In this document: one piece after another, positions 1 to 7,827 of the stretch | Numbering within the stretch: position 1 is the first letter of the stretch | Layout: the number at the start of each line of letters is the position of its first letter | Notes under the pieces: model-generated | What the model was told of the DNA's origin: nothing | Seen by the model: only the letters and a program-made list of their open reading frames with translations | Databases searched by the model: none | Translations under genes and position numbers: made by a program | Assembly (NCBI GenBank): GCA_903943625.1 | Contig: CAJAPL010000085.1 | Span: 1-11,254, forward strand | Direction: 5' to 3' | Length of the DNA stretch: 11,254 nucleotides | Origin: an uncultured bacterium | GTDB lineage: Bacteria; Patescibacteriota; Gracilibacteria; Absconditabacterales; Absconditicoccaceae

Positions 1-174
1 GCGCCAGAACAAACGTCTAAACTGCTTGAAAAAATAATACCAGATACTTATAAGGGGATTTCGCATCATGCTCTTGTTTTATTTGGAAGATATTATTGTC
101 TTGCTAGGAAGCCTAAGTGCGATGAGTGTGAGTTGAAAAAGATATGTAATTATTATTTAAAATTAAAATACTAA
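1..174 (+). CDS. nth: Endonuclease III (3' end only)
   Basis: This is the last 57 codons of a DNA glycosylase/AP lyase that removes oxidised pyrimidines in base-excision repair. The 5' part, with the helix-hairpin-helix and the catalytic Lys and Asp, lies outside the window. What is seen is a His-His followed by LVLFGR, as in the end of the Nth glycosylase domain, and then Cys33-X6-Cys40-X2-Cys43-X5-Cys49 (fragment numbering). That is exactly the endonuclease III [4Fe-4S] spacing. The gene ends in TAA and the next gene starts one base later, so the two are probably co-transcribed. MutY shares the cluster motif, but the short tail after the last Cys fits Nth, since MutY continues into a further C-terminal domain. 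Confidence 0.9.
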   Translation, partial: APEQTSKLLEKIIPDTYKGISHHALVLFGRYYCLARKPKCDECELKKICNYYLKLKY

Positions 175-175
175 T

Positions 176-820
176 ATGATTGGACTGAAAGAGCCATTGT
201 GGTGAGAAGCATTGTTGAATAATCTTTACTACTGGATGATGAGTAACGAGACTTTAGTCTGGCTAATACCCTTTTTGGCAGATGTTTTTGTTTTTGTATA
301 TCCGGTATATTTAATAATCCTATTTATTTGGTGAATAGTAAAGAAAAATTTTTACTATCAATCATCTGCACTGTTTACATTCTTTGCGACATTATTTGCC
401 GTATGTATTAATATATTTATTCAATTTTTTGTTGATAAAGCTAGACCGCTTGTTGTCTTATGATTATCTGATTTAAAAACAGAAACTGTACTACATAAGT
501 TTTTACCTACTAGTTCTTTTCCGTCCGACCATGCTGCTGTTTGAATGGCTTTTGCGAGTGCTATATTTTTTCGATGATTAAAAAATAAGGATAGAAAATT
601 TATCGTTTGAGGTATTATATTCTATATATTTAGTTTGGTTATGAGTTTTTCAAGAATAGCGGCATGAATTCATTGGCCGACAGATGTAATTGCTTGAAGT
701 ATTGTGTGAATCGTAGTTACGATGATTTTGTTTAATAAGAAAATATTTAATCGATTTGAGAATAGAATAAATAAGAATTTGATTAATTTTTTCAATAAAA
801 TAATTAGGATAAGGAATTAA
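176..820 (+). CDS. PAP2-family membrane phosphatase, BcrC-like undecaprenyl-pyrophosphate phosphatase
   Basis: A 214-residue integral membrane protein of the PAP2 superfamily. It is readable only with TGA as Gly, having nine in-frame TGA codons. All three phosphatase motifs are present: K88-A-R-P91, P116-S-D-H119 and S149-R150 followed by H156-x3-D160. The histidines are the expected nucleophile and acid/base pair. The PSDH form of motif 2 resembles BcrC-type enzymes more than the commoner PSGH. About five hydrophobic segments are visible (roughly 28-53, 62-86, 119-132, 134-152 and 160-176), with a basic C-terminal tail. The inferred role is dephosphorylation of undecaprenyl pyrophosphate at the membrane to recycle the cell-wall lipid carrier. 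Other PAP2 substrates such as phosphatidate cannot be excluded. The ATG lies one base after the nth stop, indicating translational coupling. Confidence 0.85.
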
Positions 821-867
821 TATAACTTAGTTTTGAATAATTTCTCTTTTTAAAAGCTCCGCTTGAA

Positions 868-897
868 CTGACTTTTTTTCATTGCAAAAAAAGTCAG
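868..897. terminator. 12-bp perfect hairpin in the convergent intergenic region, possible bidirectional terminator
   Basis: CTGAC plus seven T, a six-base loop (CATTGC), then seven A plus GTCAG form a perfect 12-bp stem. It lies 47 bases past the PAP2 stop and about 120 bases past the stop of the opposing TRM11-like gene, so it could end both transcripts. A clean U-tract outside the stem is missing on either strand. It may therefore be a dispersed palindromic repeat rather than a classical terminator. Confidence 0.45.
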
Positions 898-908
898 CAA
901 AAAAGCTA

Positions 909-984
909 GTTCTTTACAAGACTCACTACAACTATTCAGTTTGTATTTCTTGAATGATCAGGGTTCAAACAATTTGTAAAGAAC
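909..984. repeat. 11-bp inverted repeat enclosing 54 bases
   Basis: GTTCTTTACAA at 909-919 is the exact reverse complement of TTGTAAAGAAC at 974-984. The enclosed stretch has smaller self-complementary pieces: ACAA/TTGT around 927-943 and TTGAA/TTCAA around 950-967. It could fold as a branched RNA from either strand. No gene is seen here, and 985-1016 holds nothing recognisable. Confidence 0.5.
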
Positions 985-1016
985 CAAATTATTGACCAGA
1001 TTTTATGATAATTAGA

Positions 1017-2021
1017 TTATTTGCTTAATATAATTATTTTTCTTCATATCTTTTGAGCTTCTCTTTTGTATATTTCTTCAACTGACCTGAACTTTAATCA
1101 TAATTTTTCAGATGTTTCTTGCATCTCTTCTTCTACTTTATTCTCGTATCAAATATAATAAGGTATTGTAAAAACAGCTTTTACTGCTTGTGTTTCATGA
1201 ATTCTTTTTATTAGTTCTCTGTATGTATCTATCACCTGATGCTGATATTTCTGTACTTGCTCTTTGGATGTCCCGTTTGTTACGACTGGTCATAACCATC
1301 ATTCCGTAACTATAACAATATTTTCTCTATCTATACTTATAGGCTTGAATATATCCTGTTGAAAGGTTTCAAATCTATTTGTTTTACAAAACTTTGTACT
1401 TTGTCGTCGTTCTAGATTTTGTATTAAATAATTTATCTTGATATCTGATCATATAAAATCATATCAAAAAAAATTTGCTATGAATCATGTGGTTCCAGAT
1501 CATGAAAATGGATCGTATATTGTAGGATTTCACTCTATGCCGTTTAATCATATATTTAACATTATGTGTGTCAATTTTGAAGGCATCATTCACATTTTCA
1601 TGTCACGAGCTGGTTTGTCAAAATCTACAGCTTCGTATAGGCCTATATTTTGGTATCATTTCACTATCCCAAAGTCAGATTTTATTTTAATTATTTCAAT
1701 TCCTTTTTCTTTTACTTCTTTATCTGTGTGTAGCAAGTCTGTTATTTTAAATCTTTTGATTTTATGTTCTTTTTTTAATTCAATTCATAGATTCTTATCG
1801 GAAGTTCATAGTAATTTGGCGTTTCACAATGTATTATTTAATTCATCTAGGCTCATTATTTTTCATCGTTTTATAATCCCTCATAATAAATTTAATCTTT
1901 CTGGGAAAAAGGTTTCAAAAGTAACTATGAGACCGTCTGTTTGTTTAATATCCTGAGGTTGTACAAGCCCCAACTCTTCTAGGCTTATCTCCTTGTTTTT
2001 TCAAAGTATAGCGAAAAACAT
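1017..2021 (-). CDS. TRM11-like (UPF0020/COG1041-type) RNA methyltransferase
   Basis: A 334-residue putative SAM-dependent methyltransferase resembling TRM11/TrmG10, which make N2-methylguanosine in tRNA. The N-terminal ~110 residues contain a LLGG-IIK stretch typical of the region before the catalytic domain. Then come PARDMK (138-142 region), PSKLTHIMLN, motif I DPFSGSGTTGF (170-180) and GSDI (191-194) for SAM binding. Where N2-guanine methyltransferases carry a DPPY-type motif IV, this protein has TEGWLGP (239-245), as I recall for uncharacterised bacterial relatives, so the exact base modified is uncertain. Many conserved glycines are TGA. CGA codons 205-206 follow NLE, where the family has NLEW, which supports CGA as Trp. 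An in-frame TAA lies shortly upstream, fixing the ATG. A terminator separates it from atpC, so it probably has its own promoter. Confidence 0.8.
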
Positions 2022-2085
2022 TTTATATATTTAATCTAAAATAGACCTTATACTAACTAAATGTTTCAATCTTTCAATTAAAAAG

Positions 2086-2106
2086 AAAAAATCCGTGTGG
2101 CCGGAT
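2086..2106 (-). terminator. Rho-independent terminator after atpC
   Basis: On the minus strand, ATCCG, a six-base loop (GCCACA) and CGGAT form a 5-bp GC-containing stem, followed by TTTTTTCTTTTT. It lies 26 bases past the atpC stop and 64 bases before the TRM11-like gene. It therefore probably closes the ftsA-ftsZ-atpC transcript. Confidence 0.75.
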
Positions 2107-2132
2107 CTTTTCTATCGTTTAGTGTATTTAAG

Positions 2133-2540
2133 TTAAGCTCTTATCTTTTTCAATTTGAGATCTGCGTTTATCTTTTCTAGTTTGATTGTAAATTTCTCTA
2201 TCTCCTCTATGCTTCATGATTTCTTAAGCTCCTTTATTTTATTTTCTAGATCTTGTTTTTCTCTAAGTAATAACTCTTCTGTTTCTGATGGAGATGTTGT
2301 AGCTGATGATGTGACGATGCGTATTTTTTTGCCGTCGGTGAACATCATTCATTTTGATATACTTATATGCTCAGTCGCTCCTCCTTCGGTTATAAACTTT
2401 ACTATGCCTGGTTTTAGAGCAGATACAATGGGTGTCTGATTTGGTAAAATTGTAATATCTCAACTTTCCGTTGGGAGAGTTATCTTTTCTATGAATCACT
2501 CATAGATTACCTTATCTGGACTTGAAATCTTTAGTCTCAT
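2133..2540 (-). CDS. atpC: F1Fo ATP synthase epsilon subunit
   Basis: A 135-residue epsilon subunit of the F1 central stalk, which couples rotation to the catalytic head and can inhibit ATP hydrolysis. The N-terminal beta-sandwich (about 1-85) has the family pattern LKISSPDKVIYEG near the start and GDITILPNQTP at about residues 27-37, matching the usual GEIGILPNHTP. The C-terminal part (about 86-135) is charged and helical, as in the epsilon helical hairpin. The family is normally 130-140 residues, so it looks complete. Four glycines are encoded by TGA. It normally follows atpD at the end of the atp operon. Here it stands alone 127 bases after ftsZ, and no other ATP synthase gene is in the window. 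Confidence 0.9.
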
Positions 2541-2581
2541 TGTGTTATTGCGAGCTTTAAAATCTATATAATATACCTAAA

Positions 2582-2605
2582 TAATTTTAATGGTAGTTAA
2601 AATTA
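2582..2605. repeat. 9-bp perfect hairpin between ftsZ and atpC
   Basis: TAATTTTAA, loop TGGTAG, then TTAAAATTA: a perfect nine-base inverted repeat made only of A and T. It lies in the 127-base ftsZ-atpC gap. It overlaps a candidate atpC promoter, so it could be an operator. Equally it could be a weak terminator after ftsZ. Confidence 0.4.
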
Positions 2606-2612
2606 AAGCCAA
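2584..2612 (-). promoter_or_regulatory. Candidate sigma70-type promoter for atpC
   Basis: On the minus strand TTGGCT (2607-2612) and TAAAAT (2584-2589) are spaced by 17 bases, about 44 bases upstream of the atpC ATG. The match is fair, but AT-rich DNA yields such matches by chance. If real, atpC could be transcribed independently of ftsZ. Confidence 0.3.
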
Positions 2613-2640
2613 TGGGGATAGTCTTGAGGTAGTTTTTAGA

Positions 2641-2669
2641 TTGACATATGTTATAATGTTAGCTATATT
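2641..2669 (+). promoter_or_regulatory. Candidate promoter antisense to the ftsZ 3' end
   Basis: TTGACA (2641-2646), 17 bases, then TATATT (2664-2669) on the plus strand is a near-consensus sigma70 pair. It points into the 3' end of ftsZ, which is on the minus strand, so any transcript would be antisense. No plus-strand gene follows. It may be chance in AT-rich DNA. Confidence 0.3.
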
Positions 2670-3822
2670 AGCTTGCCTTTAGCTTTTTCCTTATAAATGC
2701 TGGGGTCTCATAATCTTCTTCTATCTTTTTGACTTCTTCTGTCTCCTCTTCTTCATCGTTTTTGGTTTCTCTTTTAATCCCTCTTGTTATAAAGTTTTCT
2801 GCATCTCTAGTGGGTCTTCATAAAATATCTCTTTTGGGGGTTTTTAATATTTCTTCTTTGCTTTGTTCTTGAAATCATGTTGCGATGATTGTAACTTTTA
2901 CTTCATCTTCATATGATTCATCAAAAGTCATTCCCCAAATCATATTTACATCTGAATCTATAATCTCTTCTACTACTGAAGCAGCTTCTTTAACTTCTAC
3001 TGGAGTAAGATCATGTCATCCTGTTACAGCAAAGATAATGTTTCTTGCTCTGTCTAAATTTGTCTCTAATAAAGGATTTTCTATTGCTTTCCTAGCGGCA
3101 TCTATAGCTCTCTTTTCTCAAGCGCCATAACCTATTCATAGGAGTGCATTACCAGAGTTTTGCATCACTACTTTAATATCAGCAAAATCTATATTTATAT
3201 CTCCTGGTTTTACTATCAGGTCGGATATTCATTGGACTCACAAAAATAATATCTTGTCTATCATTATAAATGCCTGTCTGAATGATGTTTTTTTGTCTAT
3301 TACTGTAAATATTTTGTCATTTGGTATCACTATCAATGTGTCTACATTTTCTCTTAATTTTTTTAATCATTCTTCTGCATTGAAATCTCTTTTTTTACCT
3401 TCAAATGAAAATGGTTTTGTGATGATAGCTACAGTTAATATTCACATGCTTTTTGCTATGTTCGCTATAACTGGTCATGCTCATGTTCCTGTTCATCATC
3501 CAAGTCATAATGTGATGAAAACCATATCTGTATCTTGTAAAATAGCCTTTATTTCTGCTTCAGATTCTTCTGCGGCTTTTCTTCATATGTCTGGATTTGC
3601 TCATGCTCACAATCATTTTGTGAGATTTAATCATATATTAACTTTTTCGTTTGCTGAACAAGTTGCTAGATCCTGAGCGTCTGTATTTATTCATACGAAA
3701 GAAACTCATTCTAATCATTCTGATACCATTCTATTGATTGCTTTGCAACCACATCATCATATTCATAAAACTTTAATTTTTGCTCCAGGTATAAATTCTG
3801 GCATGATTTCTTTTATAACCAT
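2668..3822 (-). CDS. ftsZ: Cell division protein FtsZ
   Basis: A 384-residue tubulin-like GTPase that polymerises into the Z-ring at midcell. Seen in order: a nucleotide-binding loop [13 protein letters not shown] (20-32), NTDAQ (46-50), the tubulin signature GGGTGTG (108-114), the T7 loop N210-I-D212-F-A-D215 with the acidic residues that complete the neighbouring active site, an acidic linker (about 364-380), and the conserved C-terminal peptide [10 protein letters not shown] (381-390 region), which binds FtsA. Length is normal for the family. Most of these glycines are TGA, so the gene is invisible with the standard code. The first loop is unusual in having Cys24, Cys26 and Lys27 where most FtsZ have Gly, Gly and Asn. 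The start follows an in-frame TAA by three codons. It lies 40 bases after ftsA, almost certainly in the same operon. Confidence 0.97.
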
Positions 3823-3862
3823 TTGGGTAATTTAATAGAAAGTAAAATAGTAATATTGTTTT

Positions 3863-5035
3863 TTAAAATAAGTCTTTGAAGAATTTTGATACAGACCCTA
3901 TCACGTCAAAATTGAATTTGAAGCTTCATTTTCTTCATTCTGTATATTTCTTGGACCAAACATATGCTCACAATACATTCATAAATTGGATGTTTGTAGA
4001 GATATCTCAAATATTTAGGATGTGATCTTTTCAATAGAATGTTGCTAACTTGAATATATCTTTTGCCAATAGATCAAGATTTGGCATCTTAGCTCATCAT
4101 CATATCATTATTATTCATCAAGCGAGTCTTCAATCTACTCCTAATTTCTTTAGATGATCATTTATTTTTAGAAATATTTCCTCATATCTAGCATTTATAA
4201 CGTCTGATAGAAAATGTATATCTAGTGGGCTATCTTGGGATAAGTTTACATCCACTATTGCTGTGCCATGTGTCTTCTTTATATCTTCAGCTTCTTTTAT
4301 GTCTACCTGCATACCTATGGATATATCTTTTGTAACGTCTTCTCATCATATTGGTATTGTTCAATATCATAGAGTATATCAATCTTCGTATATTACGTAA
4401 CTTGTCTGATTTTTGCCAATATCTATTAATACTGTTCATAAATCTTTGCGATCGTAATCTAATGTAATCTCACTAGCTGCGATTATATTTGGTATGATAT
4501 CTGCTATATTCAATCAAATTTTCTCAAATGTTTCGATTATTCAATTATATATACTTTTGGGTATCATAAAGACATCAGCTATTAGCTCCAGTTTTTTTCA
4601 TTTTAGCCCTACTGGATCTTTTTCTTTTCTCTGTTCATCTATTATCCAGCAAACTGGTACTATCTTTATAATTTCATAATTGTTTTTATCTGATATTTCT
4701 CAGATTATTTTTGAAAGATGTTCAACATCTTCAATCTCTATCTCGTCTTTCATTATCCTTTTCTGTTCTACTACTCTATTTATTATCATTTCTGGATGGG
4801 ATATGCTTACAAATACCTCATCTATAAAATCTCATCATAATTTTTTTATAAACGTTTCTGTGATTTTGTTTATGGTTGCGGCAAAACTCTCTGAGTCTAA
4901 GATTTTACCTTTACGCATGCCGTGTGTAATCTCAGTTTGTTTTGCTAACACGATATCTTTCTCGTTGTCATTGGCAAAAACAAAACCTTTGATGACATCG
5001 TTTCAAATATCAAACACCGCTCTGATGTCTTTCAT
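3863..5035 (-). CDS. ftsA: Cell division protein FtsA
   Basis: A 390-residue actin-fold ATPase that tethers FtsZ filaments to the membrane and recruits later divisome proteins. Visible parts: the phosphate-1 motif with D9-I-G11, the FtsA-specific 1C subdomain (about 83-160), the phosphate-2 motif LIDIGKNQTS (203-212), the adenosine motif MIGGGAK (310-316), and a C-terminal amphipathic helix VIGSVSKFFKDLF (378-390) typical of the membrane-targeting end. It diverges in the phosphate loops: DIGND replaces the usual DIGTS/DIGSS, and DIGKNQT replaces DIGGGTT. An in-frame TAA three codons upstream fixes the ATG. Its FtsZ partner follows by 40 bases. FtsQ and the mur genes usually found upstream are absent. 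A hairpin sits just before the start and may affect expression. Confidence 0.95.
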
Positions 5036-5053
5036 GTCTGTTTAAAAATGATA

Positions 5054-5082
5054 TAAAAAAAGTCGATTTTTTCTTTCGACTT
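5054..5082 (-). terminator. Terminator hairpin between the nucleotidyltransferase and ftsA
   Basis: On the minus strand AAGTCGA, a nine-base loop and TCGACTT (5060-5066 with 5076-5082) form a 7-bp stem followed at once by a run of seven to eight T. It lies 93 bases past the nucleotidyltransferase stop and only 18-25 bases before the ftsA ATG. It can act as a terminator for the upstream genes, or as an attenuator if ftsA is transcribed through it. Confidence 0.75.
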
Positions 5083-5128
5083 AGATTTATGTAATGTATG
5101 TATAAAAACAAATATATTTTAACTAATT

Positions 5129-5149
5129 GTGATATACTATAGTTATCAC
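5129..5149. repeat. Short palindromic site upstream of ftsA
   Basis: GTGATA (5129-5134) and TATCAC (5144-5149) are inverted copies flanking the palindrome ACTATAGT. This operator-like block lies in the 93-base gap upstream of the ftsA hairpin. The rest of the gap is AT-rich with no convincing promoter match. Function is unknown. Confidence 0.3.
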
Positions 5150-5175
5150 TATAAAATCTAGATGATATCTTATGG

Positions 5176-6042
5176 TTATCTTTGGATTTTGTGCTCTATT
5201 TCGTACATTAAATGTATTTGAGGTCTTTTGTCTTCATGGAACTTTAACATATTATTGTTTACTATTATTCACTGTCATTTCTTTCATAGTCTCTTTGTCT
5301 TTAATGATAATATAGGTATCCATACTGAACTTATAATTATTTCTAAGGCTTTTCAAGGTAATCATCAAAATATAAATTCTAATCTTTTCTTGAATTTTGA
5401 CTTTCAATGGTATACTTTGTTTCATATATTTATGCAAAACCTTTGGGGATGATTGGGCATTGTGATGTTGAATCGTTTGTTTTTTTTGTATATGTTTCAT
5501 GAGTTTAACTGTTCTTGATATAGAGGTATCAGGTGTGCTAACCAATAGTTTAAATAGACGTCTGCCCTAGGTAAATTGATACTATATAGATTCTGATGAT
5601 CTTCTGTTACATAGAAACTTAAACAAAACTTTTTCCTAATTTTCTTTCATCTCTTAAGTCACAATATAAAGAAAAAAAGTAGGCTAAAAAATCTGGCACG
5701 TCGTATGCTGTTTTTATGTGTTGTAATGAATAAGTCAATGTCTGAATCTTTTTTCAGTGCATTAAAACTTATAGAGTTGCATAAATATATTTCCTTTATG
5801 AATGGTATTGACTGATATAACTTTCAGTGCTTATTTATAAATTCTATGTATCCATCCATATATTTGTTTTTTTCTTGCCGGGAAAATCAATCTTGTGAGA
5901 TTTTGGTTTTAAAATCAATGTCTGTTTTTTTTTCGAAAAAAAAATATTCCATATTTATGGGAATAGGATATTTCATGATTTTGTAAAAAGTTAGATATCT
6001 GGTTGCTGATAAAATCTCTTTGATTTGATTTACTGATTCCAT
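5176..6042 (-). CDS. Nucleotidyltransferase-fold protein of a family seen in CPR bacteria, function unknown
   Basis: A 288-residue protein with a pol-beta-type nucleotidyltransferase core. NSISFNALKKDSDIDLFI (89-106) matches the G-S-...-D-x-D pattern, with metal-binding D101 and D103; the usual first Gly is Asn89. Downstream blocks I recall from CPR relatives are CLSFYVTEDHQNLY (140-153), DVYLNYW (161-167), N188-K-x-F...MPN (188-197) and a C-terminal MLKFHEDKR (265-273). Substrate and role are unknown. CGA codons 114 and 190 fall where I recall the family having Trp. The ATG lies inside the preceding pilin-like gene, overlapping it by 13 bases, so translation is coupled. A T9-CG-A9 tract near codons 34-39 is slippage-prone. 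The smaller open frames at 5252-5545 in other phases are shadows: only this phase is free of TAA/TAG throughout. Confidence 0.8.
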
Positions 6043-6629
6043 TGTAAACAATCGCTTCAACTAAAGCTCAAACATACTCTTTTTGTAATTGTTTGATTTC
6101 TTATATCTGCTAAGTATTGTCATATATGCATACATTCTGTGCTTTTGCAAAGAAATAAGTCTGTATATGCGGTTGTGCTTATTTCTCAGTTTGTTAGTAT
6201 TATTTCAAATTGATTACTATTTGATCACTTTGTCACTCTGACCTCACCTAGATTTCAAGAAATTAACATATTATATGCTCCGTTTATGTAACATATATTT
6301 TTTTGAGAAGGGCTTGTTCATGATAAATAGACTACTCCGCGTTCTATGCTTCAACTTATATATTCAGTTATTTTATTTTCTGTGTAGTTAAGCTGTATTG
6401 AATATTTTGTGGGATAAACCATCACTGATCATGAATTAAATCACTTACTTGTTAATCATTGATTCACAAAAGTGTTGATGAAACTGTATAAATCATTTAC
6501 GCATCTTTGTCAGCTATATATGTGCATATCTTTTGTCTTAAAAAATCCCTGAAAAACAATAAGAAACACCAAAATTATGGAGAGAACGATTAAGATTTCT
6601 ATCAACGAGAATCATTTAGATCTTTTCAT
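6030..6629 (-). CDS. Type IV pilin-like / pseudopilin protein
   Basis: A 199-residue secreted or surface protein with a class III (type IV prepilin) signal. It has a short basic leader MKRSK, then G6-F-S-L-I-E, the prepilin peptidase cleavage and N-methylation motif with the conserved Glu five residues after the cut, and a hydrophobic helix (about 8-28). The cleavage-site Gly is a TGA codon, so the standard code would give a five-residue peptide. The rest is a polar, Ser/Thr/Asn-rich globular region with cysteines near 120, 163, 168, 189 and 195 that could form disulphides. It should be processed by PilD and assembled into, or assist, a type IV pilus or competence machine, but no other pilus gene is in the window. 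It starts four bases after the dnaN stop and overlaps the next gene by 13 bases. Confidence 0.8.
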
Positions 6630-6633
6630 GTTT

Positions 6634-7779
6634 TTAATTATTTATAAGGGGTCTTACTACATATTTGTACGCTGCGTTTCCTTTATCTTCCACTGTAAGT
6701 GGTTTTTGGTTGTCTACGATATTAAACAATAACTCATCTCATTCCATTGTCCTGATAAAGTCAGTTATGTATCTTCCGTTTATTCAAAATGTAATAGGAT
6801 CTCATTCTATAATCGCTGGGATTGTTGTTGTCCCTGCTCATTTATCCGTTTTTCATGATGATATGGTTATGCTATCTTTCTCGGTTTGGATTTGGATAAA
6901 ATTATTTATGTCTCTTGTTAGAATTCAGATTTTTTTGATAGATTTATCACAAAGATTTTTATCTAGTAGTACTTTTGTATTAAACTTTTTGGGCATTATT
7001 TCATCTCTATCATATTCTGGGAAATTTCATTGGATCAACAGGGATGTTGCCATAATCTTTATCTTTCCCATATTGAATTGTAGAGATATCAGATTGTCTG
7101 AATATTTTACTTGTATCTCATTGTTCTCTTGAGATATCTGATAATCTGCTATTTTTTTGAAATCGTTGATGGAATTTTTGGGTATAATGAGTGAAAATTC
7201 GTTATCATTTCAATTGGATAATATTTTATACTCTGATAGTCTGAATGAATCAGTTCACACGAATATCAATTTTTTGTTGTTGTCCTCTATCTTAGATTTT
7301 AATAATATTCATGTCAAAACTGGGCTAAAGTTTTTGTCGGTAACGGCATATTCAACTTTTTCTATTCATTGTGAAAACATCTGTGACTCGAGCGTGATTT
7401 TGTTGTCGTTTGGCACTTCCGGAAGTGCTACGTATTCGCTTGCTGGGATTCAATTGATTTCGAAATTGTCTTTTGATCACTTGATTGTCATTACTTGTGA
7501 TTTTTGATCTATGCTAATTTCTATTTCTTTTTCTTCTATACTTCTGATGATGTCTAAAAATGTTTTTGCGTTTATGGTGATAGATCCCTCCGCGGATATT
7601 TTACAAGGCATCTCTATCTCTATATATTTTTCCATGTCTGTAGATCTTATGATGAGGCTATCTATGGATGCTTTCATGTATATGTTTTGCAATATTGGAA
7701 GAGTCGCGTTTTTTGCTACGAATCTACTTGCTATATCAGCCAAGTCTATTAATTGAGCTAGTTCTACTGTGATTTTCAT
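6634..7779 (-). CDS. dnaN: DNA polymerase III beta subunit (sliding clamp)
   Basis: A 381-residue protein that forms the dimeric ring holding the replicative polymerase on DNA. Length and motifs fit the family: an N-terminal VAKNATLPILQNI (18-30), like the usual TLPIL-NI; GTDSFRLSEYK near 170-180, like ATDGxRLA; a FPEYDRDEIMP block near 252-262; and a C-terminal domain with FGINGRYITDFI (~327-338). The usual P-M-R-L ending is replaced by VVRPLINN. Thirteen glycines are TGA. The ATG starts the region of similarity. The gap to uppS is 48 bases with no terminator, so both are probably in one transcript. In many bacteria dnaN follows dnaA at the origin; neither dnaA nor DnaA-box clusters are visible here. 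Confidence 0.95.
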
Positions 7780-7827
7780 GGGAATGTGGTTTAAAGACTA
7801 AAGATACAAGTTTTAAAGTATGATTTT

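Noticed and set aside
909..984. A 76-base element with pairing ends and a GGTTCAAA string, suggestive of a tRNA
   Set aside because: The string before the 3' arm does not form a 5-bp T stem, and no D or anticodon stem fits on either strand.
2641..2657. Perfect TTGACA and perfect TATAAT close together
   Set aside because: The spacing between the two hexamers is only five bases, too short for a sigma70 promoter. The 17-base pairing with TATATT was kept instead.
1438..3676. Plus-strand open frames of 80-170 codons across 1438-1956, 2155-2439, 2885-3130 and 3254-3676
   Set aside because: They lie antisense to the methyltransferase, atpC and ftsZ, which are unmistakable on the minus strand, and their translations resemble no family.
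5252..5545. A 97-codon minus-strand frame and an overlapping plus-strand frame (5228-5452)
   Set aside because: Both overlap the 288-residue nucleotidyltransferase, whose frame alone is free of TAA/TAG from 5179 to 6060 and carries family motifs.
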